Positions 56,399 to 64,000 of a stretch of 64,000 nt of DNA are shown in pieces; the first letter of the stretch is position 1, and each line of letters opens with the position of its first letter. The position numbers and the translations under genes are program-made. This stretch comes from Apoderus coryli (Eukaryota; Arthropoda; Insecta; Coleoptera; Attelabidae): assembly GCA_911728435.2 (NCBI GenBank), contig OU452202.1, positions 25,647,135 through 25,711,134 of the forward strand, given 5' to 3'. Under the pieces are notes generated by a model. That model ran no database searches. It saw nothing but the letters and a program-made list of their open reading frames with translations, and was not told where the DNA came from.

Positions 56399-56660
56399 GG
56401 TTATTGATCTTACGAATGATGGACATTAATTTATAACTCCTGTACGTTAAAACGATGTTACCAGGTTGTTAATGTTACGAACGATGAAGATTAGTTTATG
56501 TCTCTAATACGTAAAACCGATGTTAGCTGGTTATTAATGTTACGAACGATGAACATTAATCTATGACTTTTGTACATTAAACCGATGTCTGAAGGTTATT
56601 AATGTTACGAACGAGAAACATGAATCTATGATTTTTGTACGTTAAACCAATGTTAGCTGA
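56399..56660. repeat. 65-bp minisatellite, about four units
   Basis: Units begin GGTTATTAATGTTACGAACG at about 56399, 56463, 56528 and 56593; each runs through GTACGTTAAACCGATGTTAG and is close to 65 bases, with roughly 10-25% divergence. Each unit contains the inverted pair TTAATGTT...AACATTAA around ACGAACGATG, so single units can form a small hairpin. Confidence 0.75.
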
Positions 56661-56989
56661 TTATTACATTGGGTTATAATAATTGTTTTACGTAATTGTG
56701 TTGACCGGAAATTATTATTACGAAAGATTGAGATTATTGTTCTGTATTCAATCAATAATCGCGAGCATATAGGTACATATGCATTATGTGTACTGCAAAG
56801 TGCAGTATGGTTCAAATATACTAGTACCAATGGTTAGAGAATTTAAAAGCCCAAATAAGACTCAAAATTATTATTAATTTACAATGGTGGATCATGGGGA
56901 GATACTGATGCATTGCTTGGGATTAAGTCAAATGCTGTAGGCAGTGACATGATCAGTATTGATATGCTAGTAGTAGTAGTTGTCCGTTT
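56661..56989. other. no recognisable gene
   Basis: AT-rich, no coding signal. Confidence 0.4.
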
Positions 56990-57350
56990 ATAATGCCCTT
57001 TATACAGCATGTAGTTAATTACTATATAGAAACGAGGAACATTTCTGAAAATGGAATTTTGGTAGGTATATTTATAGAGAAATCGAAGACTAATAAATCT
57101 TCTACATTATGGTCGATTTACTCCATGCTTAGAGCAACACTTAACGCTAAAGACAACATTGATTTTATAGAAAATTTACTAAATTGGTTCCATATTTGAA
57201 GAAAATGTCAGTTGGGTAGGTATCATGCCAAAAAGTGTACAGGACCAAAAAAATCGTATTTCGATATTTGAAAAACATGTTATATGTAGAAAATTTAAAA
57301 TCATTATGCGGAAATTTTTAACACAGAAAATTATTTAAATTAGCATACAT
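56990..57350 (+). pseudogene. second tyrosine-recombinase family, N-terminal relic
   Basis: The frame 56993-57199 reads NGILVGIFIEKSKTNKSSTL, WSIYSMLRATLNAKDNIDFI, close to a pattern (STLWxRYSMLKxTLxxxxNIDISK) that I associate with an insect phage-integrase-like family, in its SAM-like N-terminal domain. After the stop the shifted frame continues YHAKKCTGPKKSY, matching the following YxAKKSKVLT block. The catalytic domain is not visible. It is distinct from the DUF3504 Crypton at 40380. Confidence 0.42.
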
Positions 57351-58229
57351 AATTGTTGGTACATTGTTAAATTACATAATTCCTAATTATATTCTAAAGC
57401 TTTTGTATTGTTATCATACAATTTAAATAAGCAACAAATACATATTTAAACAAGTGAATTATATATACAAAAAAAATTGTTGTTTATGAAGACATTTTGA
57501 ATAATATTTCTACGCAGCAGCAATTTTAATGTTGCTACCTATTATTTATATATATATATAGGTAGAGAGCTATACTAAGCATGCTCAAAATCAACAATAT
57601 ACCTTGCTCAATCTGGACTGGAGCATTTAAGATAGGCAACCTAATGATGATTGATATTGAGAGTCACAGCATTTTGGAAATAACATTTGATGTATCAGTT
57701 TCAAACTTTTCTTTGCTTGCCTTACACAATTCATCGTGAATATAAAAAAAGGAGGTTGTAAACAGATTCACACGAAAAAACCCTTCAATTATGAAGTGCG
57801 ACATATTTTTTATTGGAGGAGAATTAGTACTCTTGAAGATGCTCGATCTGACAAAATAACCGAACTTAAAAACATTCTTGAGAATCAAAGTGTCTAATTA
57901 ACAATTTTTTTTTTGGCGGAAGCGATAATGTTCTTCATAAGGCACCAGCAAAGATTACTAAAGTCCTATATTCTTTGGCACAATTCTAGAAACACACTCT
58001 CCAACCCAATACAAGCAAGAAAAACACAGAAAAGGAAAGGATTGATTGAATTAGGTCGAGTTCTGAAAGAATTTAGATGGTGTTTTTGATGTTATGTGTC
58101 AAAAATTAATTCAGTAGTTTGTTGGCAGTGAGAGTTTTATGACACAATAAGTTGGTAAAAAAATGATATTATTCGGATGTTTTTTGCTGGATGATTTTTT
58201 ATACGATTTCAAAAAAGGCTTAACTTCAC
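57351..58229. other. no recognisable gene; short TA repeat
   Basis: A (TA)n run at about 57549-57560. The minus-strand open frame 57888-57664 is not recognised. Confidence 0.4.
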
Positions 58230-58560
58230 AAGGATGAATTAAATCGCTTGGATCAACTTTCTGTAATGAAGCATCATCATAGAAGAAAAGAATGTACAAT
58301 TGGTTTGCAGAATTTCGTCATGGTCGTGCATCATTGCATTGCTGAATTATGTGAACACTGTTGTTTTCCAAAAACATTGGTGTGCAAAATGATAGAAGAA
58401 GATCGTCGTCTGACCTACAGTAAATTAAAAGGGACTCTTGTTTTATCGCAGATTGCAATCCATTTAATTTTGCGATTAATAATAAACAAATCTTATGGTA
58501 GTCGGTTCAACTTCGCTTATTGGATTGTTTTGCAGTTTCTTGCAGTCGAAAAACTTCACA
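58217..58560 (+). pseudogene. mariner transposase N-terminal relic
   Basis: Frames together read KKGLTSQGxIKSLGSTFCNE, then RMYNWFAEFRHGRAS (first DNA-binding domain), then KMIEEDRRLTYSKLKGTL followed by QIAIHLILR (second helix-turn-helix). Frameshifts separate the pieces; the DDE domain is absent. Confidence 0.65.
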
Positions 58561-59338
58561 TATCTAATACCCTGGTATTTATATTCAATGCTACCCATTG
58601 TATTAGCCAGTTTGTTTCTCTAAATTTATATAATGAAAATTGAAAAATAAAAAGTAACGCAAGCAACGTTATTTTTTTAATATCCATATCCCTGGTGATG
58701 TAATTATATTTATTTTTCAACGCAGGCTGTTTTAATAGCATTATTTACTGATAAGAATTATTAACAGATAATTTGTTTATACATTATCGTACATATACAC
58801 AGATGTGCTTAGACTGCTAGCCTCCATAATGCTAATATTATAATAATACTACATCAAAATCAACATTATCGAAATCTATCTAATGTGTATATTGGATAAA
58901 CTTTGACATTATTATATTTAAAAAAAAAAACTGATGACTGATCCAAAAATATGTGCAAACACAACAAATTTTACATAGGTGTGAAAGGGCTGCATACATT
59001 TTGTTAAATAAATAAATAAATAGGGTACATAAATATTTCCTTAAACAAATATACCTACAGGGTGTCAGGTTTTTGTACTTTTTGTACTAAAGAATATAAT
59101 TTTTCAAGATGAAAATATTAGACAAACATTTACTGATTATTTAAATTTCTTTATTATTTCACAATTACCTAATTAATTTCCTAATTTGCTATTCTTTTTG
59201 TTTTGTTCTTGAATCATTTTTCTTTTAATTTTTGTATTTTTTTTTCTTTGGCTTTAACGTTTTTGTTTAAGTTTACATTTCGCTTGTATACTGAATTTTA
59301 TTTTTTTCTCTATACAACGTTTCGACGATGGTTTATCG
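58561..59338. other. no recognisable gene
   Basis: AT-rich. CTACAGGGTGTCAGG at about 59055 is a transposon-end-like word. Confidence 0.4.
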
Positions 59339-59562
59339 TTTTAACAAGCCACTTATTATTTGTACAACTTTTCGATCCTGCTTGGCATGTTTTACTGAAT
59401 ATTGGATTGTATTCAATTCTGTTGGTTGGCGTTCCATCATTATTTTTCTCAATCGTGAAATAATCTATAAGGCAATCAGCTGGTTCACCACCTCGCCAAG
59501 CTAACTAAACAGCTACAATATGGTAAAATTTGTTTTGTAAACCTTCTGGAGTACATAATCCA
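59339..59562 (-). pseudogene. internal Crypton recombinase fragment
   Basis: The minus strand matches 40705-40930 of the Crypton over about 224 bases with few differences. It covers the VELAWRGGEPADCLVDYF region and the NDGTPTNRIEYNP segment; the Glu codon of VEL is a stop here. Neither end of the element is visible beside it, so it is an isolated internal fragment. Confidence 0.85.
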
Positions 59563-60394
59563 ATGACATTGACCTAGCCGATTTTTTAATCAAATTTTGA
59601 TTCGATTGGTCACAAAATGCGGCCTAGAACGTGTCGCAAAATTTGCTATATCTCATATAATATAGATCAAGGATTCATGAAATGAAGGACTGCATAAAAT
59701 TTTTTCACAATTTTGGTTGTGTCGATCGCCTGAATAGTTAGATTTTTTTTTTGAAAATCTACTAAAATGGATCTTGTTTTTGTTTAAAAAAAGTTTTGTA
59801 ATAAAAAAAACAAATTTGTTATAAGAACCGAACACCCCAAGAAAAATCAAATAGAGAAAATTAGGATTACGGATCAAGAATAAGCAAAGAAATAATATGG
59901 AATTTCTAGTGTTAGGGGCTTATTCAGTCCTACCTTCATAAAATGTATCAAGTCCTGTGGCGTCCCAAGACCCGGAACGAATATTTTTGACATTATGAAG
60001 AGGCCAAATTTTCTCAGAAATGAAACAGAATTCCAAAACTAATTTTTATTTTAAGAAAAAAATGGTATGGATTAGAGTAACTATAGTCAACCATTGTGGT
60101 GTTTTCGTAAATGGGCAATTTAAAAATGGATGCATCCTTGCTTTGATGTGGAGTCACATAATTTAACGATATCTTTGCGGCTTTTTCCGCTGTTTCATGA
60201 ATGATTTTGTTTAGGGTAAAAATTAATCCAATTAAATAATTACCTTGTAATTTGCTGGAAACTCCATTTAGATCTTAGGTAGATGACAATAAAAGGCGAG
60301 TTGGTAAGTAATATCTATAAATAAGTCAATGTTTATTTTGCTGAAGAATTTTCCAAGTTAGAGCGAATGGTGCATTATCCGCTAAATTGCCGGT
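59563..60394. other. no recognisable gene
   Basis: AT-rich, no coding signal. Confidence 0.4.
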
Positions 60395-61352
60395 CTTGAG
60401 TGGTGTCCCGCATTGGGGCCATTGCTTTTTCTGGCATATATATCAGACTTAACAAGAACCATCGCGTCAAACATGAGCTTCTTTGCTGATGACACCAAAT
60501 TGTTTTGTAACCCACTGCGAGACGATAATGAATTCCAGATCGACATTGATGGGGTAGTGTCCTGGTCGGCGGTTTGGTTGATGAACTTGAATTTGAAGAA
60601 GTGTCAGATACTACACATCGGAGCTAATAATCCCAGGACTCCATATTTCATCAATGGAAATGCCGTTAAATCTGTAAATCAGCAGAAGGATCTTGGTGTC
60701 ATAGTAACAGCGGATTTGAAGTAGGAGGCCCATATTTCCGCCACAGTGAAGAAAGTTAATAGACTGTGGTATCTGATACAGAGAGTTTTCAAATAAAGAT
60801 CAAACTCTCTAATATTGCAATTGTATAAATCGTATGTCAGACCACTATTGGAATATGCCAACAGCGTTTGGTCCCCCTACTTCATTAAGGACATAAAGGC
60901 ATTGGAAAGGGTGAGGAGCGATTGAGGCTTTTAAATTTGACATGTCTTTATGATCGACGACAACGAGGCGATCTAATTCAAACATACAAGATACTTAGTG
61001 GCTACTACTCGGTGAATCTCGATGTATTTCATCCTGCTAGAAATCCTAATCTGCGTGGCAATAGTAAGAAACTTGACAAGGAGAGATGTGCTAGACTTCG
61101 TCGGAAGAATTTTATAACAAACAGAGTTGTATATGCATGGAATTCATTACCTGAAGAGGTGATAATGGCGCAAACGGTTGACAGCTTTAAGAACAGGCTG
61201 GACAATTTCATGGAGGACCATGGCGATCAGTTGGTCCACTACTCGATATAGAAGATTAGTGAGGATGACATCAATATTTCAAAAACCTCAAATTAGGAAC
61301 TGAGCAACAGTTTCATCGGTATTACCGTTTACTGTTTTACGACTAATAATAA
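60395..61352 (+). mobile_element. 5'-truncated CR1/L2-like non-LTR retrotransposon, second copy
   Basis: Starts within the GVPQGS-like box (SGVPHWGPLLFLAYISDLT), then the catalytic SFFADDTKLF, VVSWSAVWLMNLNLKKCQIL, QKDLGVIVTADLK, a stop at about 60721, KKVNRLWYLIQRVF, another stop near 60794, LYKSYVRPLLEYANSVWSPY, a frameshift near 60910, and RLLNLTCLYDRRQRGDLIQT through the C-terminus VDSFKNRLDNFMEDH (stop at 61249-61251). The 3' tail is an (AAT)n run at about 61341-61352. Same family as 2806-3770, with comparable decay. Confidence 0.87.
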
Positions 61353-62177
61353 TAATAAAAATAGCAATCCCAAGTATTCCAATGAAGCAACCTATATAAA
61401 TTATTGCATATATATGTTCTAGTAATTAAAAATGTACAAAAAGAACAATATAAAGCAAAATATGACTCATTATTAATTATAGTATGATTGTTGTCGGTGA
61501 AAAAAAAACTTAACAATAAAAAACAAATACAATAATCGCCTTTTTTCCATAATTAATTAAATGCATTATTCTTGCCACACATATTTTACATAAAAGAATT
61601 TACTCTGTAAAAAAAAATTATAACATAATAATAATGTATAAATGGTAGACGTGCTGGCATCAGATGATGACCTTGGAAACAACAAGTTGGTTGCGCGCTG
61701 TTTTTTTTAGATAAGGCAAAAATTATGAGTAATGTAATATCATATTTTACACCAATATATTTTTCAATTTAACTTTGTTTATTTAAATATAATATCATCA
61801 GATACTGTTTACACATAAGTATCTTGTTTTTCGCGGTACACGTGCAATTTTTCGCGTTGCCAATTTTATAAAAACGGATTAGTAAAACCACTTATTTTAT
61901 AGGCTTATTTGATAAAATGTGCATGAAAAACAACTTCTCCCAGGCGTAAATTGAGGTGGTGGTGCCCATGTTTCAAGTGTGGACTACTCTGTTAAATCTT
62001 GACAATCATTCTGGAGAAACTTCAAATAAAGGCAAAGATTTAAAATCTAAAAAATACACTATTAGGTATTTATTGTTGAAAAGTTTTTATGGGTTCATGA
62101 ATCTGGCGTGAATGAAACTACTCAAATAGGTAGAGACATACCAAAATCTAGCTCAATTCGTTTGAAGCGTTTAGGTG
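61353..62177. other. no recognisable gene
   Basis: AT-rich, no coding signal. Confidence 0.4.
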
Positions 62178-62735
62178 CTATCGTGGAAGAAGGGAGGGGC
62201 AGGGGATGCAATTAGGGTCTTTATAAAACAGAAAAAAATCATTAGAACAATGACTAAAATAAATCAGAAAACCTCATGTAAAACTTACTTTAAAATGCTG
62301 AACATAATGACCCTCCCTTGCCTATACATGTACGCACTGATAGTCAACATAAAAAAGCTATCAGGATCAATAAAAAAAAGAGAAAATATACACAATTATG
62401 ATACGAGAATTAAGGACAGCCTAGAATTGCCATTCTCCAGACTATCGAAGGGTCAGAAAAACCCGAACTAAATCGGCATCAAATGTTTTAACAATATTCT
62501 GAGAGTTGGAGGGTTCGCGGACATGAAAATAGATAAGTTTAAGCTCGAGCTGAAAGACTTTTTTGTTCCTGAATGTTTTTATTCAGTTGACGAATTTTTG
62601 AATTATTAATTGTTTGTTTTGTCGATGTGATACTTGTAATATGTAACTGTTATACTGTTTGATTTTTATTTTTATTTTGACGAGCCGACAATGTAATGTA
62701 TTACATTATATGGCAAATAAAGAATTTGAATTTGA
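62178..62735 (+). mobile_element. short 3' fragment of a Jockey-like retrotransposon
   Basis: Reads KKGGAGDAIRVFIKQKKIIR, TMTKINQKTSCKTYFKMLNI, MTLPCLYMYALIVNIKK and, after a stop at 62470, GIKCFNNILRVGGFADMKID and CFYSVDEFLNY ending at about 62609. The tail is AATAAAGAATTTGAATTTGA at about 62717-62737. It is the same family as 49650-51345; compare QTTSCKDHFKKLKLMTFPSL and CFYSVDEFL there. Only the last 140 or so residues were inserted. Confidence 0.85.
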
Positions 62736-62997
62736 ATACATATACAGATACACAGATGGACAGACTTCGATTTGGAAATAGTCTTAATCGTCTCAAGGGA
62801 CTTCAAAATGGTTCTATCCGTGTTTATCTCAATTTTTTTTTAGTATCCGTGCAGAATACTTTCCATGGGTGTGGAAAGTAAAAATTGCCAATGGATGGAT
62901 ACTGCTCAGATATTAGTGGAATAGTCCATGCACTTTATTATCTGGTATTGCCTCCTACAGCAGCTATAACTGCTGGAGTAAAGTTCATACGCTAAAG

Positions 62998-63332
62998 CAG
63001 GGGCTTAGTGAACAGTGTTCCGCGTGTTCCACGGAACACGGACCCGGTATCCTCAAGGGGCCCGGTACTGCTTCTGCATCTGTAGTAGCTTCAGTGAAAT
63101 TTTGACGGCTTGCTACATTTTCTTGAGTCTCTTTGTATCTGTAGCAACAGCCGAACCTTCATTTTCCAAGTTGAAATTGATAAATAGTTTTCTTAGAAAC
63201 ACCATGGGACAGGAAAGGCTGTTGGGGTAGTCAATTCTGTCAATTGTTTGTTTTTCAATGGGTGTGGCGGTGAGGGGGTGGGCCCGGAAATTCCTTGGAA
63301 CACAGGCCCGTAACGGCATCACTACGCCCCTG
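62998..63332 (+). mobile_element. 335-bp internally deleted hAT transposon with perfect TSD
   Basis: Ends CAGGGGCTTAGTG (left) and, read inward, CAGGGGCGTAGTG (right). An 8-bp target duplication, CGCTAAAG, is perfect (62990-62997 and 63333-63340), as hAT elements make. Inside, the plus strand at about 63118-63228 encodes LFVSVATAEPSFSKLKLINS then FLRNTMGQERLLG, the end of the hAT dimerisation domain of ZMYM1-like transposases. The rest of the transposase is gone. The perfect duplication implies a recent insertion. Confidence 0.9.
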
Positions 63333-63340
63333 CGCTAAAG

Positions 63341-64000
63341 CTTATATTTTGAAAACAACAACAAATAATAATGGTCTACAAATCTTTGTCGAAAACAATG
63401 TATAGATAAATAATATTAACTAAATAATAAATCATTAGGTATAAAAATATCGAATTATAATAAAAGATAGCCTAAATTTCATATGATATTATTTAGACTT
63501 ACTTATATGTTATGCCGTTCTTTAACCCAATTAATTGTGAAATTATGCAAATACTGATAACAGCCGTTGTATATGTGAGTTTGTTATCAGGATATGTTGT
63601 AACAGGTCAGATATATGGATATTTTTGCCATATATCAGTAGCGCAGATATTAAAATACAAAGGAAAAAAAGGGTTTTGAAATAGGAACGCTCGATGTTTG
63701 GCCACGGAGGGGTATGATGAAGTCAATGGTCAGAGATCGTTGACAGTCGTATTTAAAACTTATGTTATGTTTATTGTTGCGTTGTGAAAAGTTCGTATTC
63801 ATCATTTTTCCCAATACTTATGACAAACAAGTGGTTGAGTACACATCTTGGAAAAACTTTAACACCTTGTATCTATCACTGCCTTAAATATTGCCGTGTC
63901 TTTTTGAAACAACCTGTATTATGTTAAAACTGCTTATAAACATAAAGTTTTATTAAATATTAATAATTAACAATCATATTAAAAATCAGGCGATGTTTAA
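63341..64000. other. no recognisable gene
   Basis: AT-rich. ACACCTTGTATC (about 63861) and AAACAACCTGTATTA (about 63907) are transposon-end-like words without partners in the window. Confidence 0.4.

Noticed and set aside
60413..61251. A functional RT gene
   Set aside because: At least two stops and one frameshift, and the 5' half is missing.

Overview
This 64 kb window is AT-rich eukaryotic DNA that most resembles a large, repeat-laden insect genome; a beetle is my weak guess. The evidence is the repeat content: RTE, CR1/L2-like and Jockey-like non-LTR retrotransposons with short microsatellite tails, many Tc1/mariner relics with TA+CAGGGTG-type ends, hAT and pogo-like fragments, Crypton-type tyrosine recombinases, and foldback MITEs. 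I found no complete cellular gene. The best candidate for host coding sequence is one exon on the minus strand at 38466-38634. The window is therefore probably intergenic or intronic.

Layout. 1-6400: end of an ACGT-rich inverted-repeat transposon, mariner relics and a truncated CR1-like retrotransposon. 6500-11800: a foldback element abutting a truncated RTE element, a 2.1 kb inverted-repeat transposon, and a tRNA-like sequence. 12983-16923: a 1 kb foldback element and, at 14837-16923, the one apparently intact transposon, a mariner relative with identical 340-bp inverted repeats and an unbroken 370-codon transposase. 18-28 kb: decayed non-LTR elements, one RTE copy interrupted by the ACGT-rich transposon, and a deleted mariner-like element. 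28.5-33.1 kb: a hAT relic followed by a 3.3 kb composite tandem array apparently grown from a MITE whose single-copy relative lies at 45543-46139. 33.5-39.9 kb: retrotransposon, gypsy-like and mariner relics, another foldback element, and a LINE with a 12-bp target-site duplication. 40.1-42.5 kb: a Crypton with hairpins at both ends, then a nested inverted-repeat structure. 43-54 kb: pogo-like PHD-finger fragment, mariner fragments, MITEs and two long minus-strand Jockey-like RT relics. 55-64 kb: Crypton-derived pieces, a 65-bp minisatellite, another recombinase relic, two LINE 3' ends, and a 335-bp hAT derivative with a perfect 8-bp target-site duplication.

The coding sequences do not form a pathway. 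They are independent mobile elements at different stages of decay, often nested. Three observations seem most worth following: the MITE-to-satellite array; the Crypton family, whose 3' palindrome travels with small derivatives; and hammerhead-ribozyme-like cores on the minus strand, best at 46717-46739. All family calls come from reading motifs by eye; no database search was run.
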